NCBI GenBank assembly: GCA_026002715.1
Contig: BOCC01000120.1
Coordinates: 1-6,072 of the forward strand
Length of the DNA: 6,072 nt
Reading direction: 5' to 3'
DNA from: Synergistales bacterium
GTDB lineage: Bacteria; Synergistota; Synergistia; Synergistales; Aminobacteriaceae
Shown here: in pieces, positions 1-5,846 of the stretch
Layout: each line of letters begins with the position of its first letter
Numbering within the stretch: position 1 is the first letter of the stretch
The notes under the pieces: generated by a model
Databases searched by the model: none
What the model was told of the DNA's origin: nothing
The model's input: the letters and a program-made list of their open reading frames with translations, nothing else
Position numbers and translations under genes: made by a program

Positions 1-1
1 A

Positions 2-2065
2 GAAAACGGCGACGCGACCCCGGAGCAGATAGAAGGCGCGCTCAAGATACAGATCAACCCTGATCTCGGCAGCGAGCCGTCGGAGGCGCGGGCGTCTTCC
101 GCCGCCGAGCAGATCCCAGCGCCTGTCGCTGACGTCAAGGACGAGCCGCTGGCGATGCCGGCTCCTTCGGTTGAGCAAGCGCCCGCGCCTGTCCCTGACG
201 CTAAGGTCAAGATTAAAAAGGGAAAGCCGTCGGCGGCGTCCGTTTCTGATTCTGAGAATGAGCCGCTGGCGATGCCCGCTCCTTCAGCCGCTCAAGCGCC
301 GGCCCCTGTTGCTGATTATGGAAATGAGGACGAGCCGTCGGCGGCGCTGGTTCCTTCCGACGATCAGGCCCCTGCCAGAACCCGGGTTTCGTCGCTTTCG
401 GAGTTGATGAAGTCTCAGCCCAAATTGGGCGACGTTTTGATACAGGCCAAAGCTATAACCCAAGAGCAGCTGAAGCAGGCTCTGTTGAAACAAAAAGGCA
501 CGGGACAGAAACTCGGCGACATTCTGATCAATGAAGGCATGCTCACGGAAACACGCCTCGCTGACGCGCTGTCCGTTCAGCTTCGCATACCGCTTTTCAC
601 GCTCACCCGCTACCGCCCCATGCAGGAGGCCATACGGTCGGTACCGCGAAGCGTCTCTGAGCGCCTTCAGTTAATCCCGCTCTCTATAACCGAGGACGGC
701 ATTTTGATGGTAGCGATGTCCAACCCGTTAGACCTCCTGGCACAGGACGAAGTTCGTATGCTCACGGGGCGCGAAATCAAAATCGGGGTCACGACATCCA
801 CCGAGATCAGGAGCAACTTAGACAGGCTTTACAACCTTCAGAGCAACCTCGAGGAAGCCGTGGTCGAGGTTGTGGGCGATATAGAGCTTCCGCAGGATGG
901 CTTCGCCGAGGCAAACCCGGACGACGCGCCCGTCATACAGTTAGTCAGCAACGTCTTGGAGCAGGCGGTCAGAGAAAACGCTTCGGACGTCCACGTAGAG
1001 CCATACGAAAAAATGGCTCGCGTTCGCTATCGCGTGGACGGCGCGCTATACACGGCGTTTGACTATCCCGTACCGCTGCACCCGGCGGTTTCGGCTCGTA
1101 TAAAGATAATGGCCAACATGGACATAACAGAAAGAAGAAAGCCGCAGGACGGACGAATCCTTATAAAGGTCGCCGGACGGAGAATCGACCTTCGCGTGAG
1201 TTCCCTCCCCACTCTGCACGGCGAAAAGATGGTCCTGCGTATACTCGACCAGGAAAGCACCGCTGTCGGGCTTGACCGCCTCGGCTTCGAGAGGGACGAC
1301 TTAGAGAAAATCGAGATTTTTTGCGGCATACCCTGGGGGATAATATTAGTCACGGGCCCCACCGGAAGCGGCAAATCCACCACCCTTTATTCTATGCTGG
1401 AAAAGCTGAATCAGCCGGACGTCAATATCATCACGGTCGAAGACCCTGTCGAGTACACAATCCCAGGTATAAACCAGGTTCACGTAAATGAAAAAGCCGG
1501 CCTCACGTTCGAGTCGTCGCTGCGCTCGATTCTGCGGCAGGACCCCGATAAGATAATGGTCGGAGAGATACGAGACCACGACACGGCGCAGATAGCCATA
1601 AGGGCGGCCTTGACGGGGCACGTCGTGCTTTCCACGCTCCACACGAACGACGCTCCCTCAGCCGCCACGCGTATAATAGACATGGGGGTCGCGCCGTTTT
1701 TGGTATCGGCGTCTTTGTCTGGCGTCATAGCTCAGAGGCTTGTGCGTAAACTTTGTCCGTTCTGCCGGGAGGAGTACGAAATGCCGGAATCGCTCTGCAA
1801 GTCGCTGAACTTGCCGTTCGGCACAAAGGCGTGGAGAGCCCTCGGATGCAGCGAGTGTCGTCAGGGATACAAAGGGCGCAAGGGCATATACGAGATAATG
1901 ATGATAGACGATGACATGAGCAAGCTGATTCTTGACGGAGTGAGCAACCTCGTGCTTCGCGACGCCGCCATAGAGAAAGGCATGAAAACGCTTCGTCACT
2001 CAGGAATCAACAACGCCCTTGCCGGGCTGACAAGCATAGAAGAAGTGCTTACAACGACGCTTTGA
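2..2065 (+). CDS. pilB: PilB/GspE-type pilus extension ATPase, 5'-partial, with repeated N-terminal extension
   Basis: Hexameric cytoplasmic secretion ATPase that powers type IV pilus assembly (or type II secretion). Residue numbers count from the in-frame ATG at 155. The frame stays open to the left edge with no ATG, GTG or TTG between 2 and 154. The ATG at 155 lies inside a repeat unit and has only a weak, distant AAGGA, so the true start is probably outside the window. In order: Pro/Ala/Glu-rich repeats to about residue 74; an MshEN-like pair of 24-residue motifs (90-113 and 119-142); the rest of the N-terminal domain to about 230; then the ATPase, with Walker A GPTGSGKST (401-409), Asp box around EDPVEY (429-434), Walker B ending GEIRD (470-474) and His box TGHVVLSTLHT. 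CPFC (534-537) and CSEC (565-568) form the zinc tetracysteine usual in PilB/GspE and absent from PilT. At 687 or more residues it exceeds the usual 550-570. The neighbouring pilT and pilC favour PilB over GspE. Confidence 0.93.
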   Translation, partial: ENGDATPEQIEGALKIQINPDLGSEPSEARASSAAEQIPAPVADVKDEPLAMPAPSVEQAPAPVPDAKVKIKKGKPSAASVSDSENEPLAMPAPSAAQAPAPVADYGNEDEPSAALVPSDDQAPARTRVSSLSELMKSQPKLGDVLIQAKAITQEQLKQALLKQKGTGQKLGDILINEGMLTETRLADALSVQLRIPLFTLTRYRPMQEAIRSVPRSVSERLQLIPLSITEDGILMVAMSNPLDLLAQDEVRMLTGREIKIGVTTSTEIRSNLDRLYNLQSNLEEAVVEVVGDIELPQDGFAEANPDDAPVIQLVSNVLEQAVRENASDVHVEPYEKMARVRYRVDGALYTAFDYPVPLHPAVSARIKIMANMDITERRKPQDGRILIKVAGRRIDLRVSSLPTLHGEKMVLRILDQESTAVGLDRLGFERDDLEKIEIFCGIPWGIILVTGPTGSGKSTTLYSMLEKLNQPDVNIITVEDPVEYTIPGINQVHVNEKAGLTFESSLRSILRQDPDKIMVGEIRDHDTAQIAIRAALTGHVVLSTLHTNDAPSAATRIIDMGVAPFLVSASLSGVIAQRLVRKLCPFCREEYEMPESLCKSLNLPFGTKAWRALGCSECRQGYKGRKGIYEIMMIDDDMSKLILDGVSNLVLRDAAIEKGMKTLRHSGINNALAGLTSIEEVLTTTL
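74..376 (+). repeat. Degenerate in-frame repeats encoding a Pro/Ala-rich linker in PilB
   Basis: About five imperfect units begin at 74, 143, 224, 260 and 332, each opening with E/K-P-S/L-A. The fuller units continue into a P-S-x-x-Q-x-P-A-P-V-x-D pattern. The two best-matched copies, 143-199 and 260-316, start with the same 17 bases (gagccgctggcgatgcc) and are roughly 80% identical by eye, so this is DNA-level duplication and not only biased composition. The units differ in length (12 to 27 codons) but all keep frame. The encoded stretch is probably an unstructured, extended linker between whatever lies upstream and the MshEN-like module. Confidence 0.8.
422..580 (+). other. MshEN-like tandem 24-residue motifs in PilB, predicted c-di-GMP binding
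   Basis: Two 24-residue motifs at codons 422-493 and 509-580 are separated by exactly five residues (KGTGQ). Each starts K-L-G-D, carries hydrophobic residues at positions 6, 7, 12, 17 and 21, and ends in Q at position 24. This is the architecture described for the MshEN domain of MshE and of PilB proteins that bind cyclic di-GMP. The second motif keeps the glycine at position 10 (N-E-G); the first has lysine there (A-K-A). Binding is inferred from the motif only. Confidence 0.75.
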
Positions 2066-2096
2066 GCTTAGTTTTGTATTCGTTTTATATTCGTTC

Positions 2097-2104
2097 GGGA
2101 GGGG
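2097..2104 (+). promoter_or_regulatory. Ribosome binding site that selects the TTG start of pilT
   Basis: GGGAGGGG precedes two possible starts. The core GGAGG (2098-2102) lies 8 nt before the TTG at 2111, a normal distance, but only 3 nt before an ATG at 2106. The ATG opens a six-codon frame that stops at 2124-2126, in a different frame from the PilT protein. The spacing and reading frame therefore both point to TTG. Confidence 0.75.
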
Positions 2105-2110
2105 TATGAA

Positions 2111-3184
2111 TTGCCTGGAGATTTGAAAAAGCTATTGGGTGAAGTCATTAAAAAGAACGCCAGCGACCTGCATATAAGCGTTGGAGTGCCGGCGGCTTTG
2201 CGTATCGACGGCGAGCTGAACTACGTCACGGAAGACGGGGCTCTGAGCGCCGTCGATGTCGAGAATGCCCTGACCGGCATCCTGACCGCGGAACAGATGA
2301 AAAAGTACAGGGCTGAAAACGAGCTGGATTTCAGCTTTACGTATAAGGGCGCGGATGGCTTGGAGGCGCGTTTCAGAGGCAACGTCTTCTTCGAGTCCCG
2401 CAGCATGGCGGCGGCCTTCCGTCTTATCCCCATCAACATACGTTCCATAGACGACCTGCACTTGCCCGACGTCCTGAAGGAGATAAGCAAAAAGAGGCGC
2501 GGTCTCTTCTTGGTCACGGGACCGACAGGACATGGAAAAAGCACGACCCTGGCCTCTATAATCAACGAGGTCAACAAGACGCGCTACGACCACATCATCA
2601 CCATCGAAGACCCGGTCGAGTATATCTATAAATCAAACAAGTGCATGGTACATCAAAGGGAGATAGGCGCCGATACAAGCTCTTTCGCGGAAGGACTCAG
2701 GCGGGCTCTGCGGCAGGACCCGGACGTGCTGCTCATAGGAGAGATGAGAGACCTCGAAACCATCACGGCGGCGGTGACGGCGGCTGAGACGGGGCACCTT
2801 GTCTTCGGCACGCTCCACACCCAGGACGCCGCTCAGTCCATAGACCGCGTTATCGACGTCTTTCCCCCGCACCAGCAGACGCAGATTCGTGTGCAGCTGG
2901 CCACCGTTCTGGTCGGAATATGCTCTCAGCAGCTCATCCCCAAAGAGGGCGGCGGGCGCGTCTGCTCGACGGAGATTCTGATAGCCAACCCGGCCGTGCG
3001 AAACTGTATCCGCGAGGGCAAGACCAATCAAATTAAGACGCTCATTCAGACCGGCGTGAGTGTGGGCATGCGCACAATGGAACAGAGCCTCGCCGGATTC
3101 GTCAAAAACGGAGACCTGTCTTTGGAGACCGCGCTGGCGTTCGCTTACGACCCCAAAGACCTTCAGCGCGTTCTTCAGAGTTGA
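2111..3184 (+). CDS. pilT: PilT-type pilus retraction ATPase
   Basis: Hexameric ATPase that disassembles type IV pili, giving twitching motility and DNA-uptake retraction. The 357-residue length fits PilT (about 345-370). The N-terminal PAS-like domain includes ASDLHI (17-22) and RIDGEL (31-36). The ATPase core has Walker A GPTGHGKST (137-145, Lys143), Asp box IITIEDPVEY (162-171), Walker B with DPDVLLIGE (203-211) and His box TGHLVFGTLHT (227-237). AVRNCIRE (295-302) corresponds to the AIRNLIRE motif needed for retraction in characterised PilT proteins. There is no CxxC pair, which separates it from PilB. The start is TTG, chosen from the preceding GGAGG. It follows pilB by 45 nt and precedes pilC by 68 nt. 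The Walker A carries His141 where many relatives have Ser; all catalytic residues are otherwise present. PilU is an alternative, but the single copy and the retraction motif favour PilT. Confidence 0.93.
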   Translation: MPGDLKKLLGEVIKKNASDLHISVGVPAALRIDGELNYVTEDGALSAVDVENALTGILTAEQMKKYRAENELDFSFTYKGADGLEARFRGNVFFESRSMAAAFRLIPINIRSIDDLHLPDVLKEISKKRRGLFLVTGPTGHGKSTTLASIINEVNKTRYDHIITIEDPVEYIYKSNKCMVHQREIGADTSSFAEGLRRALRQDPDVLLIGEMRDLETITAAVTAAETGHLVFGTLHTQDAAQSIDRVIDVFPPHQQTQIRVQLATVLVGICSQQLIPKEGGGRVCSTEILIANPAVRNCIREGKTNQIKTLIQTGVSVGMRTMEQSLAGFVKNGDLSLETALAFAYDPKDLQRVLQS

Positions 3185-3204
3185 CGGGCGTTGATAAACG
3201 TCAA
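3181..3204 (+). repeat. Short inverted repeat over the pilT stop codon
   Basis: TTGACG (3181-3186) and CGTCAA (3199-3204) are exact reverse complements separated by 12 nt; the pilT TGA stop lies in the left arm. No T-run follows, so it does not look like a terminator. It could form a weak hairpin in the mRNA between pilT and pilC, or be chance. Confidence 0.3.
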
Positions 3205-3240
3205 TAGCGCGTATTCTGTTTATGTTCGGGAGTTATTTTT

Positions 3241-3246
3241 AGGAGG
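3241..3246 (+). promoter_or_regulatory. Strong ribosome binding site of pilC
   Basis: AGGAGG lies 6 nt before the ATG at 3253, with AGGAGGG forming a near-perfect anti-16S match. It fixes the pilC start. A second GGGAG at 3228-3232 is 20 nt from the start and too far away to serve. Confidence 0.8.
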
Positions 3247-3252
3247 GAAATC

Positions 3253-4491
3253 ATGAATTTTCACTATCGCGCTCGGTTGTCCGACGGAAAAGTCGTGGAG
3301 GCCAATATCGAGGCCGAAAATCAAGGAAAAGCCATAGAGTCGCTCAAGACGCAGGGAATGCTGCCCCTCTCCGTAAACCTCGCAGGCAAGGATGGCGGCA
3401 AGCCCGCGGCAGCCAAGAGCAACATGACGTTTTTCGACAAGCTGCAGCGTATCGGCACCATACCGGCCAAAGCCAAAATGATATTCTTTCGTCAGATGGC
3501 CACGATGGTTCAGGCCGGGCTCAGTTTGACTATGGCTCTCAATATCGTCGTGGAACAGGAGAAAAGCCTTATTTTTCGCGACGCCATAGCGTCGGTCAGG
3601 GGCAGCATCGACCAAGGTATCACCTTCAGCAATGCCATGAAACAACACCCCGGCGTATTTGACATACTTATGCTATCCCTCGTGCAAGCGGGCGAGGAGG
3701 GCGGAATGCTGGACAGCACCCTCAACCGCATAGCCAATCTCTTGGAAAAACAGCAGATACTGAAAGGCAAAATCAAGTCCGCGATGTTTTATCCTATGTT
3801 TATCCTATGTTTCGCCGCCGGCGTTGTTGTGGTTTACATAGGCTTCATTCTGCCGCAGTTCAAGCAAGTTTTTGAGAGCATGGGCATAAACCTGCCGTTC
3901 TTGACGCAGTTTATGTTCGACCTTGGCGACTACTGCCAAGAAAACTCCACGATGATACTCATAACTATCGGAATCATTATCGCCGCCCTTGTTTTCCTGT
4001 TCACGAACAGGACCGTGAAGCCCATGATGGATAAATTCAAACTGAAATGCCCGGTCTTTGGCCCTCTCGTGATGAAGTCCGCGCTCTCGCGCTCCACGCA
4101 GACCTTGGCGTCGCTCGTCAAAGCGGGCGTCCCCATATTGCGCGGGCTTGAGATGTCAAGCGACGTCGCGGACAACGTGGTCATATCGGGCGGCTTCGCC
4201 AACCTTATCGACGCGACAAAGCGCGGTGCCAGTCTGGGCGACTCGGCGCGCCAAGCCGGAGTCTTTCCGCTCCTTGTGTGCCAGATGCTCCGCATAGGAG
4301 AGGAGACCGGTCACCTTGACGACATGTTGGACAAGGTGGCAAGCTGGTACGAGCAGGAGTTGGACGAGCAGGTAAAAGCCATGACGGCGATGCTCGAACC
4401 CGTCATGATAGTGATAATCGGGGGCCTTGTGGCTATTATCGCCATCTCGATATTCGGACCTATAACATCGGCTATGGAGCAGCTCTCGTAA
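3253..4491 (+). CDS. pilC: PilC/GspF-type inner-membrane platform protein
   Basis: Polytopic inner-membrane protein at the base of the type IV pilus; it couples the PilB and PilT ATPases to pilin insertion and removal. At 412 residues it matches the family (about 400). A short N-terminal region starts with FHYRARLSDGKVVEANIEA. It is followed by two homologous T2SSF domains. The first contains FFRQMATMVQAGLSL (78-92) and AGEEGGMLD (146-154). The second contains STQTLASLVKAGVPI (281-295) and IGEETGHLD (348-356). Membrane segments lie near 178-200, 233-251 and 382-402; the last carries the family signature EP(x)nGP, from EPVMI (382-386) to FGPI (401-404). The start is supported by AGGAGG 6 nt upstream. 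It is the last gene of the pilB-pilT-pilC operon and is followed by an intrinsic terminator. GspF is the type II secretion equivalent, but the adjacent pilT argues for PilC. Confidence 0.93.
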   Translation: MNFHYRARLSDGKVVEANIEAENQGKAIESLKTQGMLPLSVNLAGKDGGKPAAAKSNMTFFDKLQRIGTIPAKAKMIFFRQMATMVQAGLSLTMALNIVVEQEKSLIFRDAIASVRGSIDQGITFSNAMKQHPGVFDILMLSLVQAGEEGGMLDSTLNRIANLLEKQQILKGKIKSAMFYPMFILCFAAGVVVVYIGFILPQFKQVFESMGINLPFLTQFMFDLGDYCQENSTMILITIGIIIAALVFLFTNRTVKPMMDKFKLKCPVFGPLVMKSALSRSTQTLASLVKAGVPILRGLEMSSDVADNVVISGGFANLIDATKRGASLGDSARQAGVFPLLVCQMLRIGEETGHLDDMLDKVASWYEQELDEQVKAMTAMLEPVMIVIIGGLVAIIAISIFGPITSAMEQLS

Positions 4492-4524
4492 GGCGCCATC
4501 CTTTAGCCATATTTCTAAATAATC

Positions 4525-4559
4525 AAAGGCCGCCCTGATTTTGCCGGGCGGCCTTTTTT
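4525..4559 (+). terminator. Intrinsic terminator after pilC
   Basis: AAAGGCCGCCC (4525-4535) and GGGCGGCCTTT (4546-4556) are perfect 11-bp complementary arms around a 10-nt loop, with a six-T run at 4554-4559. It lies 33 nt after the pilC stop. Read on the other strand, the same hairpin is followed by TTTGATTATTT, a poorer U-tract, so it may also stop the convergent decarboxylase transcript about 70 nt beyond its stop codon, less efficiently. Confidence 0.92.
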
Positions 4560-4572
4560 ATACAAAATTCAG

Positions 4573-4627
4573 AAGCTCAGATTAAAGCCTAAGCTCAGAT
4601 TAAAGCCTAATTCTCAGATTAAAGCCT
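4573..4627. repeat. Three tandem 18-19 bp repeats at the convergent gene junction
   Basis: AAGCTCAGATTAAAGCCT occurs at 4573-4590 and again, identically, at 4591-4608. A third copy at 4609-4627 is 19 bp, differing only near its start (AATTCTCAG for AAGCTCAG). The right-hand copy overlaps the stop codon of the minus-strand decarboxylase gene (4626-4628), and on that strand every unit contains TAG, TAA and TGA in its GGCTTTAATCTGAG context. The array lies wholly between the last codons of the minus-strand gene and the pilC terminator. Replication slippage that duplicated the gene's 3' end is the simplest origin. Confidence 0.9.
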
Positions 4628-5813
4628 AATTCATAGTGAGGAGCGTGAGCATGACGCCCGCCGCGACTGCCGTGCCTATGACGCCGGCCACGTTCGGGCC
4701 CATAGCGTGCATGAGGAGGTAGTTTCCGGGGTTCTCGGACTGAGACACGCGCTGGACTACGCGGGCTGCCATCGGGACGGCGGAGACGCCGGCTGAGCCT
4801 ATCATCGGGTTTATCTTCCCGCCGCTCAAGACCTTCATAATCTGACCGAATATGACGCCGCCGGCCGTGCTGAACATGAAAGCGACAAGCCCAAGGACTA
4901 TTATTTTGACCGTCCCCTCCTGAAGGAACCTGTCGGCGCCCATGGTGCTTCCAACGGCAAGGCCCAAAAACACGGTCGTTATGTTCAGTATCTCGTTCTG
5001 CGCCGCCTGGCTGAGCCTATCGGTCTGTCCGCACTCGCGCAAAAGGTTGCCGAACATCAGTACGCCGATCAAGGGCGCACAGGCCGGCAGGATAAGGCCC
5101 GAAACTATCGTACAGATTATTGGGAAAAGAACACGCTCCTGCCGAGAGACGGGGCGAAGCTGATCCATCTTTATGGCCCTGTCGGCTTTGGTCGTAAGGA
5201 GTTTGATTATGGGCGGCTGAATAAGGGGCACGAGGGACATATAGCTGTAGGCCGCCACGGCTATGGCCGGCAAAATCTGCGCTTGACCCAATTTCATGGT
5301 CAAATAAATGCTCGTAGGGCCGTCGGCGCCGCCTATTATGCCGATACAGGCGGCTTCTTTGACGTTGAAGCCCCAGTAGTTGGCCGCGATAAAGGCCGCG
5401 AAAACCCCGAACTGCGCGGCCGCGCCAAGCAGGAATGTGATGGGGTTGGCCAACAGAGGTCCAAAATCCGTCAGCGCGCCTATGCCCAAAAATATGATTA
5501 TCGGGTAAATCTCATGCTCCGCGCCGAAGTAGACATATCTCAAAAAGCCGGTCGATTCCGCTCCGCCCACGCCGGCTATGTCCACGATGCCCGACAGCGG
5601 CAAGTTGACGAGCAGAGCCCCGAAGGCTATCGGCACCAAAAGCAAGGGCTCGAAGCCCTTGCCTATGGCCAAGTAGAGTAGAATAAGGGACACGCAAATC
5701 ATCACAAAATAACCGGGCAGAGGAAGACCGAAAAGCTGGGAGTTTATCTTGAACAACTCCGAAAATCCGGACGCGTTAGCTAAGTCGTTTATCGACTTCA
5801 AATACATCTCCAT
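4626..5813 (-). CDS. Na+-translocating decarboxylase beta subunit (OadB/GcdB/MmdB family)
   Basis: Integral membrane subunit that decarboxylates carboxybiotin delivered by the biotin carrier and couples this to Na+ export. It has 395 residues and many hydrophobic segments (about 34-51, 55-73, 102-118, 124-147, 177-200, 228-253, 278-290, 302-325 and 365-393). The signature GGADGPTSIY (161-170) holds Asp164, which should correspond to the Na+-binding Asp203 of Klebsiella OadB. Tyr191 and Ser344 fall where its Tyr229 and Ser382 are expected; this equivalence is by eye and from memory. Other conserved stretches are GVSAVPMAARVVQ (342-354) and LLMHAMGPNVAG (366-377). The ATG at 5813 is preceded by GGAGA 9 nt upstream, inside a hairpin loop. 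It follows the biotin carrier by 33 nt, and carrier-then-beta is the gene order of known methylmalonyl-CoA and glutaconyl-CoA decarboxylase operons. The family does not reveal the acid used (oxaloacetate, methylmalonyl-CoA or glutaconyl-CoA), so no symbol is given. Confidence 0.93.
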   Translation of the reverse strand: MEMYLKSINDLANASGFSELFKINSQLFGLPLPGYFVMICVSLILLYLAIGKGFEPLLLVPIAFGALLVNLPLSGIVDIAGVGGAESTGFLRYVYFGAEHEIYPIIIFLGIGALTDFGPLLANPITFLLGAAAQFGVFAAFIAANYWGFNVKEAACIGIIGGADGPTSIYLTMKLGQAQILPAIAVAAYSYMSLVPLIQPPIIKLLTTKADRAIKMDQLRPVSRQERVLFPIICTIVSGLILPACAPLIGVLMFGNLLRECGQTDRLSQAAQNEILNITTVFLGLAVGSTMGADRFLQEGTVKIIVLGLVAFMFSTAGGVIFGQIMKVLSGGKINPMIGSAGVSAVPMAARVVQRVSQSENPGNYLLMHAMGPNVAGVIGTAVAAGVMLTLLTMN

Positions 5814-5841
5814 TTAGAATAATCTCCAGCTTTATTCTAAA
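5813..5841 (-). promoter_or_regulatory. Hairpin presenting the beta-subunit ribosome site in its loop
   Basis: On the transcribed (minus) strand, TTTAGAATAA and TTATTCTAAA are perfect 10-bp complementary arms around a nine-base loop, AGCTGGAGA. The Shine-Dalgarno GGAGA is wholly in the loop, and the last base of the 3' arm is the A of the ATG start. The stem is almost all A/T, so it would be weak at high temperature. There is no T-run after it, so it is not a terminator. A role in translation or mRNA stability is inference. Confidence 0.6.
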
Positions 5842-5846
5842 AAAGA

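Noticed and set aside
155..157. ATG at 155 as the true start of pilB
   Set aside because: It lies in a repeat unit (the same EPLAMPAPS occurs again with its ATG at 272), has no proper ribosome site, and the frame is open for 51 codons upstream with the same repeat style.
2062..2091. Possible internal promoter before pilT (TTGAGC, 18 nt, TATATT)
   Set aside because: The -35 match is poor, and the predicted start of transcription would fall at about 2098, cutting into the ribosome site of pilT.
3191..3217. Possible promoter before pilC (TTGATA, 15 nt, TATTCT)
   Set aside because: The spacer is too short and the -10 box is weak; the genes are closely spaced and co-directional, so an operon is the simpler reading.
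4573..4627. CRISPR array
   Set aside because: The units are contiguous with no spacers, only three copies exist, and no cas gene is present.
4942..5681. Open frames on the + strand opposite the decarboxylase beta subunit
   Set aside because: They lie entirely within a strongly conserved minus-strand gene, have no recognisable domain or ribosome site, and reflect the codon bias of the real gene.
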